The notes beneath the pieces are model-generated. The model searched no databases. It had not been told where the DNA came from and saw only the letters and a program-made list of their open reading frames with translations. The translations under genes were made by a program, and so were the position numbers. Positions 34,699-43,170 of a stretch of DNA of 64,000 nt are shown here, in pieces. Numbering within the stretch: the stretch's first letter is position 1; every line of letters begins with the position of its first letter. Location: NCBI GenBank assembly GCA_039194995.1, contig JBCCVR010000006.1:17894-81893 (forward strand), read 5' to 3'. This DNA comes from CCY15215 sp039194995 (GTDB lineage Bacteria; Cyanobacteriota; Cyanobacteriia; Cyanobacteriales; Spirulinaceae).

Positions 34699-37026
34699 AT
34701 GGAGAATCCAACCATTGCTTTAATTGGCAATCCCAACTGCGGGAAAACGACCTTATTTAATGTCCTAACCGGAGCCAACCAACGGACGGGAAACTGGCCG
34801 GGGGTGACGGTCGATCGCAAGGAAGGGCAATACAATCATAATGGCAGGCGCGTCACCATCGTTGACTTGCCCGGGGTCTATTCTTTGGATGCGGATGACG
34901 ATGGGACGGGCATGGATGAATTGGTAGCGCGCGATTATTTGCGATCGGGGGAAGCGACCCTCGTTATTAATATCATCGATGCGTCCAATTTAGAGCGCAA
35001 TCTCTATTTGACCACGCAGTTGATCGAAATGCAACTGCCTGTCATTATTGCCCTAAATATGACCGATATTGCCGAAAAACGGGGCATTCAGTTGAAACCC
35101 GATTTGTTGAGCGATCGCCTGGGTTATGCCATCATTTCGATGAATGCAGCCGAAGGAGAAGGGGTACGCGAGTTAATCGCACAGATCGATGCACGCATCG
35201 ATAACCTCCAGCCTTCCTCGACCTATATTCCCTATCCTGCGGTCATTGAAGATGCCCTGAGAGAATTAATTACCGATATTGAAAGCACTAACCAATCGCT
35301 AATACAACCCCGTTGGACGGCGATTAATCTCTTGCAATATGAAGACCGCATTGCCCCGGAATTACAAGGGGCAGATTTGGCGAAAAAGGTGGCCAAACAC
35401 CGCCGCAACATTCACCAAGTTTTAGGAGAAGACCTCGATATTCTCGTAGCGGACAGTCGCTACGGTTATATTCAAAATGTCACGAAAGATGCCATCCAAA
35501 AAGCTGGGGCGATCGATACCACCATGTCCGATCGCATCGATAATATCGTCCTCAATCGTTGGTTGGGAGTGCCGATCTTCTTGGGCGTAATGTATGTGAT
35601 GTTCCTCTTTGTCATCAATGTCGGCAGTGCGTTTATTGATTTCTTCGATATCATTGCGGGCACGATCTTTGTGGATGGCTTGGGGATCGCCTTGGATAGC
35701 ATCGGCGTGCCGGGATGGTTAATTGCTTTGATTGCTGATGGTGCCGGGGGAGGGGTGCAAACTGTCGCCACCTTCATTCCCGTGATTGGGTTTATGTTCC
35801 TCTTCCTTTCATTTTTGGAAGATTCGGGCTATATGGCACGGGCGGCGTTTGTTATGGATCGCCTCATGCGCTGGATCGGGTTGCCGGGAAAATCTTTCGT
35901 TCCTATGTTAGTCGGGTTTGGTTGTAATGTTCCGGCCATTATGGCAACTCGGACGTTGGAGAGTTCCCGCGATCGCCTGATGACGATTATGATGAATCCC
36001 TTCATGTCTTGCGGGGCAAGGCTTCCCGTGTATGCCCTCTTTGCGGCGGCCTTTTTCCCCATCGGCGGACAAAATATCGTTTTCGGTCTCTATCTCCTCG
36101 GCATTGGGGCGGCGGTATTGACGGGATTGGTTTTGAAAAATACCATCCTTGAAGGGCAGGTTTCGCCTTTTGTGATGGAACTCCCTCCCTATCACGTCCC
36201 TCGGTTGAAAGGCGTTTTATTCCGCACTTGGGATCGCTTAAAAGCCTTTTTGTTCCGGGCGGGTAAAATGATTATTATCATGGTGACGATTTTGGGGCTG
36301 TTAAACTCCATCGGAACCGACGGATCTTTTGGCAACCAAGATAGTCAAAACTCGGTTCTCAGCGCCACTAGCGAAGCCGTTACGCCGATCTTTGCACCGA
36401 TGGGAGTCACTCAAGAAAATTGGCCGGCGACGGTGGGAATCTTTACTGGGGTTTTCGCGAAGGAAGCGATGGTAGGAACCGTTGATGCCCTCTACGGACA
36501 ACTGGCGATCGCAGATAACGGCGGAGTCGTCGAAGAATTCGAATTTAGCTTCTGGGGCGGCATTCAGGAAGCCTTTGCCAGCATCCCCGCCAATTTATCC
36601 CAACTGCCCGCAGTTTTAATGGATCCTTTGGGCTTGAATGTGGGGGCGACGGAAGATATAGACATTGCTGCCGAAGAACAAGAAGTAGCGGTGGGAACTT
36701 TTGGTGCGATGGTTGCCCGTTTTGACGGACAAGCCGGAGCCTTTGCCTACTTACTGTTCATTCTCCTGTATTTCCCCTGTACGGCAGCAACCGCAGCCGT
36801 TTTCCGGGAAACCAATTGGGGCTGGACGATCTTTGCTGCTTCTTGGACGACGGGACTAGCCTATGTTGCGGCAACGGTCTTTTACCAAGTTGCCCGCTTT
36901 GGCGAACATCCGGTATTCTCCTCCCTTTGGTTGGGGGCAATGGCGGCGATCGCGATCGGCACTTTCTTGGCGATGAAAGTATTGCGTCCGGTTAAGCGAC
37001 CCCAACCCGAACGGGCGATCGTGTAA
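34699..37026 (+). CDS. feoB: Ferrous iron transporter FeoB
   Basis: 775 residues. N-terminal G domain (G1 GNPNCGKTTLFN at about 10-21, G3 DLPGVYSL, G4 NMTD), then a helical domain, then a membrane region with two Gate motifs (FLEDSGYMARAAFVMDRLMR and PFMSCGARLPVYALF). FeoB imports Fe2+ across the plasma membrane. ATG at 34699 is chosen because GGGAGG lies 8 nt upstream and homologues begin M-E-N-P; the frame extends to TTG 34654. It follows feoA by 48 bp. Confidence 0.96.
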   Translation: MENPTIALIGNPNCGKTTLFNVLTGANQRTGNWPGVTVDRKEGQYNHNGRRVTIVDLPGVYSLDADDDGTGMDELVARDYLRSGEATLVINIIDASNLERNLYLTTQLIEMQLPVIIALNMTDIAEKRGIQLKPDLLSDRLGYAIISMNAAEGEGVRELIAQIDARIDNLQPSSTYIPYPAVIEDALRELITDIESTNQSLIQPRWTAINLLQYEDRIAPELQGADLAKKVAKHRRNIHQVLGEDLDILVADSRYGYIQNVTKDAIQKAGAIDTTMSDRIDNIVLNRWLGVPIFLGVMYVMFLFVINVGSAFIDFFDIIAGTIFVDGLGIALDSIGVPGWLIALIADGAGGGVQTVATFIPVIGFMFLFLSFLEDSGYMARAAFVMDRLMRWIGLPGKSFVPMLVGFGCNVPAIMATRTLESSRDRLMTIMMNPFMSCGARLPVYALFAAAFFPIGGQNIVFGLYLLGIGAAVLTGLVLKNTILEGQVSPFVMELPPYHVPRLKGVLFRTWDRLKAFLFRAGKMIIIMVTILGLLNSIGTDGSFGNQDSQNSVLSATSEAVTPIFAPMGVTQENWPATVGIFTGVFAKEAMVGTVDALYGQLAIADNGGVVEEFEFSFWGGIQEAFASIPANLSQLPAVLMDPLGLNVGATEDIDIAAEEQEVAVGTFGAMVARFDGQAGAFAYLLFILLYFPCTAATAAVFRETNWGWTIFAASWTTGLAYVAATVFYQVARFGEHPVFSSLWLGAMAAIAIGTFLAMKVLRPVKRPQPERAIV

Positions 37027-37040
37027 TTTCCTTATCGCGG

Positions 37041-37067
37041 GTAGGGTGCATTACGAACGCATCCTAC
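37041..37067. repeat. GTAGGGTGC-type hairpin between feoB and feoC
   Basis: GTAGGGTGC (37041-37049) and GCATCCTAC (37059-37067) pair with one G-T mismatch. The pattern belongs to a common cyanobacterial intergenic repeat. It could reduce expression of downstream genes. Confidence 0.6.
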
Positions 37068-37089
37068 TATTTTACAAATCTTTAATGTC

Positions 37090-37320
37090 ATGATTTTAAC
37101 TGACATCCAACAATATCTATCAACCCAAAAAAGAGCATCTCTCTCGCAATTAGAGACGAAATTTTCTACGAGTGGCGGGGCATTGCGAGGAATGCTCGAT
37201 CGCCTCGTTCGTAAAGGGCGAGTGCGGAAGAATATCGGTGAAAAATGCAATGATTGTTGCAGTTGTTCTCCCGATATAATGGAATATTATGAATGGATTG
37301 AAGCGGAGGGAACGCCATGA
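37090..37320 (+). CDS. feoC: FeoC-like winged-helix protein with cysteine cluster
   Basis: 76 residues: an N-terminal winged-helix pattern (LTDIQQYLSTQKRASLSQLE, then GALRGMLDRLVRKGRV) and a cysteine cluster CNDCCSCSP at about 54-62, as in FeoC proteins that bind iron-sulfur clusters or iron and modulate FeoB. It lies 63 bp after feoB and overlaps the next gene by 4 bp (ATGA at 37317-37320). Confidence 0.8.
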   Translation: MILTDIQQYLSTQKRASLSQLETKFSTSGGALRGMLDRLVRKGRVRKNIGEKCNDCCSCSPDIMEYYEWIEAEGTP

Positions 37321-37871
37321 ACGACACGGCATCGACCCATGAAGTCAAGCAGGAAATGAATGCCATTCCCAAGGAAACGACAGAAGCACAACTCGGTGCA
37401 TTTTTCAAGGAACATAAAGAAATTGAAACGATCGTTCCTGTTGTCATTGGGGTCGTGGCAACCAGTCGCTTTCAGTTACGCGGTGCAAAGGCGTTGCTAG
37501 TCAATTTATTAGTGGCAAGTCTGACTCGTCAGGTCTTTGCCCAACTGAGGAAATTGGGAGAAGGAGAAACGGTTCCCCCTGCGCCGACGGTGACAACATC
37601 AAATGGTGTAGAGAATGCGGAAGAATGTTCTCTCATTCATTTCGTACCCGGACGCATTCGCTTGCGCGTGCCTCGGGTGCGGGACGATCGCGCATTTGCC
37701 TTGCGTTTGGAACAGCGTTTAATTGCGGAAGAATCCGTGAGTGTGGTACGAATCAATCATGCCGCCGCTTCGGTCGCGATCGCCTACGAGAGTCAAGGAA
37801 AATCGGATTTGGCGATGAGTTCTTATTTTGTTGCCATTATCCAACAGCGAGAGAATGACCATGAAGGATAA
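37317..37871 (+). CDS. HMA_2-like protein, first copy
   Basis: 184 residues. The N-terminal half contains a hydrophobic stretch (TIVPVVIGVVATSRFQLRG); the C-terminal half carries a heavy-metal-associated-like ferredoxin fold without C-x-x-C: LIHFVPGRIRLRVP, later VSVVRINHAAASVAIAYE. The G-R-x-R-L-R/K motif is shared with the next protein and with the N-terminus of the ATPase at 38723. Overlaps feoC by 4 bp and the next gene by 11 bp. Function unknown; the neighbours suggest iron handling at a membrane. Confidence 0.7.
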   Translation: MNDTASTHEVKQEMNAIPKETTEAQLGAFFKEHKEIETIVPVVIGVVATSRFQLRGAKALLVNLLVASLTRQVFAQLRKLGEGETVPPAPTVTTSNGVENAEECSLIHFVPGRIRLRVPRVRDDRAFALRLEQRLIAEESVSVVRINHAAASVAIAYESQGKSDLAMSSYFVAIIQQRENDHEG

Positions 37872-38430
37872 CGCTACCTTTTATTTTGCCGGACATTGCG
37901 TAAAAGTCATTCATTTGACCGCCGGACGGATGCGACTCAAAGCGATCGCGCCGACGGATGTTTTTTTCAAGCATTTAACGGCAGATTTGGCACGGTTGGA
38001 TGGAGTTTATGCGGTAGAAAGCAAACTGGCTACGGGAAGTATTATTATTTGGTTTAATTCCTATCGCTCGGGTGGGGAAGAAATTATTGCCGAGTTGGTG
38101 CGATCGCCAGAGTTGCACGCGCCTTCGATCTCGACTGAGAGACAACCATCTCCGACTGAGAAACAACCTTCCCCAACTGAAAAACCCAAATCTCTACCAA
38201 CTCTCTCAAACCATGTTATGACCGGGGAATATCCTGCGGTCGGTGTTGTCAAAACGGGAATTTTAAAAGGATTAAAGGGAGGTGTATTGCGGGGCTGTTT
38301 GGCTATTTTTGCCCGTTATTCTCTTGAAGAACTCGCGCAACATTCTGGCCAAGAAGAACTCATCAAAAATGAACCATCGCCTTTACCTAAGCCTTCGGTT
38401 TGGCAGAGATTAAAAGCGATCGCCCGTTAG
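37861..38430 (+). CDS. HMA_2-like protein, second copy
   Basis: 189 residues from ATG 37861 (37855 is the alternative; GAGAG at 37848 fits 37861 better). An N-terminal HMA-like fold carries LTAGRMRLKAIAP in place of the C-x-x-C of metallochaperones, then a linker with repeated PSPTEKQ-like units, and a C-terminal segment FARYSLEELAQ with a glycine-rich approach (GILKGLKGGVLRG). It follows the first HMA_2 gene directly. Probably a partner or scaffold for the downstream ATPase; inference from arrangement. Confidence 0.65.
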   Translation: MKDNATFYFAGHCVKVIHLTAGRMRLKAIAPTDVFFKHLTADLARLDGVYAVESKLATGSIIIWFNSYRSGGEEIIAELVRSPELHAPSISTERQPSPTEKQPSPTEKPKSLPTLSNHVMTGEYPAVGVVKTGILKGLKGGVLRGCLAIFARYSLEELAQHSGQEELIKNEPSPLPKPSVWQRLKAIAR

Positions 38431-38516
38431 CTATTCCGCCGATTTAAAAATGAAAATGCTGTATCTGGGAAAAGTATTTTGAGGTTAACAGGTGAGAATG
38501 AGAGTTAGTGCAGTAT

Positions 38517-38640
38517 TGAATATTCTCTGAGAACCCGAAGTTTATGGGGGGGCGGTCTCCCCCCCCAGCCCCCCCCATTGTGGGCGCAGCACCGCCCCCA
38601 AACCCCCTGTGCAACATCGCGATTGATAAGTTTATAGAAT
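38517..38640 (-). repeat. Dispersed G-rich repeat, copy B
   Basis: Inverted relative to copies A and C. Same order of landmarks on the minus strand: GATGTTGC, G-run, GCTGCGCCCACAATGG, G-run, GAGACCGCC. It lies in the 292-bp gap between the second HMA_2 gene and the ATPase gene, so it interrupts an otherwise tight operon. Its strong hairpin could affect readthrough into the ATPase gene. Confidence 0.8.
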
Positions 38641-38722
38641 TCGCAGAAGGATCGATTTGCAATTATGAGATGTACCTGTTAATTTGCCTATTCACCCCGG
38701 TTAATTTACCCATTCATTCCGC

Positions 38723-40873
38723 ATGAACGCTCTCGAAACCATTCAAGAAAATTCCCTCCCCCCGTCCCAGATCGTGCATTCTCTACCGGGAAGAATGCGT
38801 TTGAGAGTGCCACAACTGATTTACGATCGCCACTATAGCGCCAATTTAGAATATTTACTCGAGACGGACACCCTGATTCTGCGCAGTCGCATCAATCGCA
38901 CGGCGGCTTCTGTTGTCATTCATTATCATTACGGTCGCCATCATGCCGCGATCGCGACTCGCGTTGCCGATCTTCTCGAAAAGGCACACTTTCTACACCC
39001 CAAAGATATCGTTACGGTTGAGGACACGGAAGAAGCAAGCGAGTCGAATTTAACACTCCCCGCGATCGCCACGTTACTCGCATTAGGCGGTCGCAAGTTT
39101 CCCATCTTACGCCCTTTCGCCGCCGGAATCTTAGCCTTTATTGCGTTACCTATCGCCCGCAGAGCTTTCAACAGCATCATTGAGGAACATCGCCTCAATA
39201 TCGATTGTTTGGATTTTTTGGCTCTTACTTTTAGTGGTTTGCAAAAACAATTTGTGACTCCTGCCCTTGTCGTGACCTTACACGAACTCGGGGATGCCAT
39301 TCGCGAACGCACCGCCCGGGCGACAGAATTGCAAACCGCCGATCTGATGGACGCGATCGGGCGTTTTGCTTGGGTCGATCGCAACGGGGAAATTCAACAA
39401 GTGCCGAGCGATCGCGTGGAAAGTGGCGAAACCGTCATCGTCTATCCGGGGGAGCAAATTCCCGTCGATGGCAGGGTTCTAGAAGGAACGGCGACCATCG
39501 ACCAACAGCAACTCACGGGAGAATCCATGCCCATTGTTGCCGAAGACGGAACGTATGTTTATGCCTCCACTTTGGTGCGATCGGGGAAACTCCGCATTCG
39601 CGCGGAACGCATTGGCCGGGAGACCCGCGCCGCCGCCAGCATCGAACTCTTACAAAAAGCCCCCGTTCACGATACGCGCATGGCAAACTATGCCGGGCAA
39701 ATTGCCGATAAGCTGATTCTTCCGGCTTTGGTTTTAGCGGGGATCGTCCTCGCTGCTACCCGCGAACCCGCCCGAGCTGCTTCTATTTTGACTCTCGATT
39801 TTGTGACGGGAATTCGCATCTCAATCCCGACGGCATTTTTAGGTGCATTAAATCACGTCACCCGTCACGGCGTTCTCGTTAGAAGCGGGCGCACGCTAGA
39901 ACAACTCGCCGAAATCGATACGATTGTTTTTGACAAAACCGGAACCCTGACTTGTGGGGATGTCAAGGTGGTCAAAATTGAAACCGTAGCGGGAGAGAGT
40001 GCCGATCGCGTCCTGCGCTTGGCCGCCGCCGCCGAACAACGCCTCACCCATCCCGTCGCCGAGGCGATCGTTCGTCATGCCGAAGAGCAAGGAATTGAGA
40101 TCCCCCCGCGCGAGAACTTGGATTATCGGGTCGGGGCGGGAATTAGGGCTGAAATCGACGGCGATCGCGTCCTCGTTGGCAGTGCTAAATTACTCGAGGA
40201 AGAAGGAATCGATCGCACGGATTGGGAGGATGGCGACGACCCGGAGCGATCGGCGGCAATTTTTGTCACCCGGAATGGCAAACTCCAAGGTGCGATTTAC
40301 TATGACGATCCCCTCCGTCCTGAAAGTCCTCTCCTGATTCGTCGCTTGCAGGAGGATTATCATTTAGAAGTGCATCTACTCACCGGAGATAGCCAACAAC
40401 GAGCCGATCGCGTGGCAAAATTGTTAGAGATAGAGCCAACACGAGTCTATGCCGAAGCCTTTCCCGAGCAAAAAGCCAAAATCGTGCGCGATCTGCACCA
40501 TTCTGGTCGTACCGTTGCCTTTGTGGGAGATGGCTTGAATGATTCCGTTGCCCTTGCCTATGCCGATGTCTCCGTCTCCTTCGAAAAAGGCTCAGATGTA
40601 GCCAGAGAGACAGCAGATGTCGTGCTGATGAATAACGATCTAGAAAGTCTCATCGACGCGATCGCCATCGCCCGAGAAACCAAACGTTTAATCGAGCAAA
40701 ATACAGCCCTCGTCGTCGGACCGAATTTAATCGCCTTGGGTTTAGCCTCAACAGTCGGCCTTAACCCATTGTTAGCCACCGTTGTTCATAATGGATCGGC
40801 TCTTGCCGCAGGTTTGAATAGCTTGCGTCCCCTACTACAACACCAACTGGAAAATCGCAATTCCACTCTTTAA
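38723..40873 (+). CDS. P1B-type ATPase lacking the CPx motif, with HMA_2 N-terminus
   Basis: 716-residue P-type ATPase. Residues 1-75 form an HMA-like domain with HSLPGRMRLRVP at 19-30 instead of C-x-x-C. The actuator motif TGES is at 265-268, the phosphorylation site DKTGT at 404-408, the H-P of the nucleotide domain in EQRLTHPVAEAI, and GDGLNDS near the hinge. Where heavy-metal pumps have a C-P-C or S-P-C in the sixth membrane helix, this protein has LDFVTGIRISIP around 358-369, with no cysteine. That fits the P1B-6 class, whose characterised members (FezB) load iron into ferrosomes. The feo neighbours favour Fe2+. Substrate and membrane are inferred. Confidence 0.85.
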   Translation: MNALETIQENSLPPSQIVHSLPGRMRLRVPQLIYDRHYSANLEYLLETDTLILRSRINRTAASVVIHYHYGRHHAAIATRVADLLEKAHFLHPKDIVTVEDTEEASESNLTLPAIATLLALGGRKFPILRPFAAGILAFIALPIARRAFNSIIEEHRLNIDCLDFLALTFSGLQKQFVTPALVVTLHELGDAIRERTARATELQTADLMDAIGRFAWVDRNGEIQQVPSDRVESGETVIVYPGEQIPVDGRVLEGTATIDQQQLTGESMPIVAEDGTYVYASTLVRSGKLRIRAERIGRETRAAASIELLQKAPVHDTRMANYAGQIADKLILPALVLAGIVLAATREPARAASILTLDFVTGIRISIPTAFLGALNHVTRHGVLVRSGRTLEQLAEIDTIVFDKTGTLTCGDVKVVKIETVAGESADRVLRLAAAAEQRLTHPVAEAIVRHAEEQGIEIPPRENLDYRVGAGIRAEIDGDRVLVGSAKLLEEEGIDRTDWEDGDDPERSAAIFVTRNGKLQGAIYYDDPLRPESPLLIRRLQEDYHLEVHLLTGDSQQRADRVAKLLEIEPTRVYAEAFPEQKAKIVRDLHHSGRTVAFVGDGLNDSVALAYADVSVSFEKGSDVARETADVVLMNNDLESLIDAIAIARETKRLIEQNTALVVGPNLIALGLASTVGLNPLLATVVHNGSALAAGLNSLRPLLQHQLENRNSTL

Positions 40874-40909
40874 TCTACCCCTAACCCCTAGTTTACTTGG
40901 AGAAAGAGC

Positions 40910-41203
40910 GTGTCTCTCATTCACTGGAATAAATCCGTCGTGACCTTTCACCTGAAAGAAATGATGGAAGACCAAAAGCCCACAGATGCCTTGACCGCAG
41001 CCGGACTCGGAGCGATCGCGATCGTTCCTCTCGCCGTTCCCTTACTGGCCAAATTAGGTCGCCCCCTTGCTAAGGCAGCCATTAAAAGTGGCTTGTCTTT
41101 GTATTACGAAGGAAAAGCCGTGTTAGAGCCAGAAGAAGAAACCCCCGCTTCTCCCGAAGCAGAAGCAGAGGCAGAAACGGCAATCGCTGAATCGGTTCAT
41201 TAG
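40910..41203 (+). CDS. DUF5132-like small membrane protein
   Basis: 97 residues from GTG 40910 with GGAG 7 nt upstream. One hydrophobic, proline-bearing helix pair (GLGAIAIVPLAVPLLAKLG), a family-like motif AKAAIKSGLSLYYEGK, and an acidic alanine/glutamate-rich tail. DUF5132-type proteins are typically near heavy-metal P-type ATPases. It starts 36 bp after the ATPase stop. ATG at 40961 is an alternative start. Function unknown; perhaps a membrane component of the same system. Confidence 0.65.
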   Translation: MSLIHWNKSVVTFHLKEMMEDQKPTDALTAAGLGAIAIVPLAVPLLAKLGRPLAKAAIKSGLSLYYEGKAVLEPEEETPASPEAEAEAETAIAESVH

Positions 41204-41213
41204 AAGCACTTAA

Positions 41214-41237
41214 CCCCGTTCCAAAAATAGAACGGGG
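41214..41237 (+). terminator. Hairpin after the feo/HMA/ATPase run
   Basis: 8-bp perfect stem CCCCGTTC/GAACGGGG with an 8-nt loop, 10 bp after the DUF5132-like stop. There is no T-run, so termination would have to be weak or factor-assisted. Confidence 0.45.
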
Positions 41238-41344
41238 CGATCGATATTCCTTCGTATTGGATATCATCTCGAATCTGTTTCATTAACCCACATAAGAGGG
41301 CGCAAGCATTGCGCCCCTACGGGGAATTGCGATCGGATTTGACT

Positions 41345-41635
41345 TTAACCTTCTGCTTTTTGCGAGGCGAGGAGATTTGCGTCAATGGTCGCTTTTTTTC
41401 GAGCCTCTGCGGCAAGTTCGGCTTTGGCTTCTGCAACGAGATCGCCAAAAGATTCACCCGTTTCCGCCATTGCTCCTTTTGCCTTCTCATACAGACTCAA
41501 TCCCGTTTTGACCGTTGCTTTGGCAACGGGTTTGAGCAAGGGAAGAACGGTCGGGGCTACTACTAAAGCACCCACGCCGATCGCGATCGCCCTTGTCGGA
41601 TTATTTTGATACATTTGCTGAATTCTATCTATCAT
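41345..41635 (-). CDS. DUF5132-like small membrane protein, second copy
   Basis: 96 residues on the opposite strand, convergent with the first copy. It shares the layout: IAIGVGALVVAPTVLPLL, then KPVAKATVKTGLSLYEKAK, and an alanine/glutamate/lysine-rich amphipathic tail. The pair SGLSLYYEGK / TGLSLYEKAK shows common ancestry. It probably belongs functionally to the ATPase system despite being transcribed from the other side. Confidence 0.65.
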   Translation of the reverse strand: MIDRIQQMYQNNPTRAIAIGVGALVVAPTVLPLLKPVAKATVKTGLSLYEKAKGAMAETGESFGDLVAEAKAELAAEARKKATIDANLLASQKAEG

Positions 41636-41972
41636 TGTGTTCTCCCCTGCTGTGGTGAAGTGAAGTGGCGATGGGGTAGATTAATTGCTTTTTATTGGGC
41701 TTCTCCCTCACTGGCCACCTTTTTCAGTCTACCATGATTGTTGCGATCGCCTATTTCTCGCGACAGAATTCTCGGACGATTTCGAACGGGAGAGAACGCA
41801 TTATTTTTGCAGACAATCGACAAAAAAAGAGAAAAGCGAATGGAGGGGATAGGCCGTCTTGTGACTTATTGCATCGAACGATTGCCTTCTAGAAAAACGT
41901 AAAAAACATTTCCCCGATCGCCATTGAAATGTATGGTAAATTCGTAAATCGTAACCCATCACCCATTGCTGA
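41636..41972. other. Gap upstream of two divergent genes
   Basis: 337 bp between the second DUF5132-like gene and the ABC ATPase. It should hold promoters for both; TATGGT at about 41933 is a possible -10 for the ATPase gene. No gene or repeat recognised. Confidence 0.4.
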
Positions 41973-43055
41973 ATGATTGAAGTCGAGCATCTGAGCAAAG
42001 TCTACAACACCACCCCTGCCATCCAAGATGTTGATTTTTCCGTGGCAGATGGGGAAATCCTCGGTTTTCTCGGACCCAATGGCGCGGGGAAAACTACCAC
42101 TATGCGGATCTTATCGGGGTATCTCCCCGCTACTTCGGGAACCGCTAGAATTTCCGGATACGACGTTCACGAACAGTCGATGGAAGTCCGCAAGCGCATC
42201 GGTTACTTGCCAGAAACGCCGCCTCTGTACCCCGATATGACGGTAGAGGGTTTTTTACACTTCGTTGCGAGAATTAAGGGCATTTCGGCAGGCGATCGCG
42301 TCAATCGAGTCAATCTTGCCATTCAACGCTGCAATATTGAAGAAAAACGCAAGATTCTCATCCGCAAACTCTCCAAAGGATATCGCCAACGGGTGGGAAT
42401 TGCTCAGGCGATCGTTCACAATCCGCCCACGATCATCCTCGACGAACCCACCGTCGGTTTAGATCCCCTGCAAATCATTGAAGTCCGCAATCTCATTAAA
42501 AGTCTAGCCGGGGAACATACCATCGTCCTTTGCACTCACATTCTTCCCGAAGCTAGCATGACTTGCGATCGCGTCACCATCATCAATCGCGGTCGCGTTG
42601 TCGTCACTAATACCCCCGATAATCTCATGGCAGAGTTAACGGGAGAATCTGGATACGAGATGGAGGTAGACGGAAATGTACTGGGAGTCAAACCCATTCT
42701 GCAAGCCATTTCCGGGGTCGAATCCGTGGAAATCAAACCCTTTCCCGAACGCCTTAATCGTTCTCTGTTGCGAATTTCGACGAATCGCGACACCGAACTC
42801 GGTCGCGACTTGGCCTCGGCGATCGTCAAAAATGGCTTGGGTCTGTATGAAATGCGCCGAACTCAACCCACTTTAGAAGATGTATTTTTAGAACTCACAA
42901 CGGAAGAAGAGGTTCTAGATTCTTCGCTTTCCTCGCCCCATCGAGATGAACTGGAGAGAGCAGATAAGTCAGATAAACAAAACAAAAAAGATGAGGATAA
43001 AAACGAAAAACAGCCAGAAGAAGAAATGAAAGATTTATGGGCAGAAGACCAGTAA
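41973..43055 (+). CDS. ABC-2-type transporter ATP-binding protein
   Basis: 360 residues. Walker A GPNGAGKTTT near residue 36, signature LSKGYRQRVGIAQA, Walker B TIILDEPTVGLDPLQ, and a C-terminal regulatory domain as in the NodI/GldA-type ATPases of ABC-2 exporters. The last 50 residues are a charged lysine- and glutamate-rich tail. No membrane partner is encoded next to it (the following gene is DUF2949 on the other strand), so its permease must lie elsewhere. Confidence 0.85.
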   Translation: MIEVEHLSKVYNTTPAIQDVDFSVADGEILGFLGPNGAGKTTTMRILSGYLPATSGTARISGYDVHEQSMEVRKRIGYLPETPPLYPDMTVEGFLHFVARIKGISAGDRVNRVNLAIQRCNIEEKRKILIRKLSKGYRQRVGIAQAIVHNPPTIILDEPTVGLDPLQIIEVRNLIKSLAGEHTIVLCTHILPEASMTCDRVTIINRGRVVVTNTPDNLMAELTGESGYEMEVDGNVLGVKPILQAISGVESVEIKPFPERLNRSLLRISTNRDTELGRDLASAIVKNGLGLYEMRRTQPTLEDVFLELTTEEEVLDSSLSSPHRDELERADKSDKQNKKDEDKNEKQPEEEMKDLWAEDQ

Positions 43056-43084
43056 ATTGACTCACTTCTATCTCTTCTTCTTAA

Positions 43085-43170
43085 CTGGTGACTGTCTTGA
43101 TGCGGTTCTCTTAGCGAATCAAATTCGCCGGGGTCGCATCGCTGGTGACTGGTGACTAGTGGCTGAATCC
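43085..43170. repeat. GGTGACTGGTGACT-type repeat block
   Basis: Contains CTGGTGACTGTCTTGATGCG at the left and GGGGTCGCATCGCTGGTGACTGGTGAC at the right, the same ends as the block at 45.09-45.27 kb but with a different, shorter middle. It overlaps the 3' end of the DUF2949 gene. Confidence 0.7.

Noticed and set aside
38941..39384. 147-codon minus-strand frame in the ATPase gene
   Set aside because: Antisense shadow of an intact, well-supported coding sequence.
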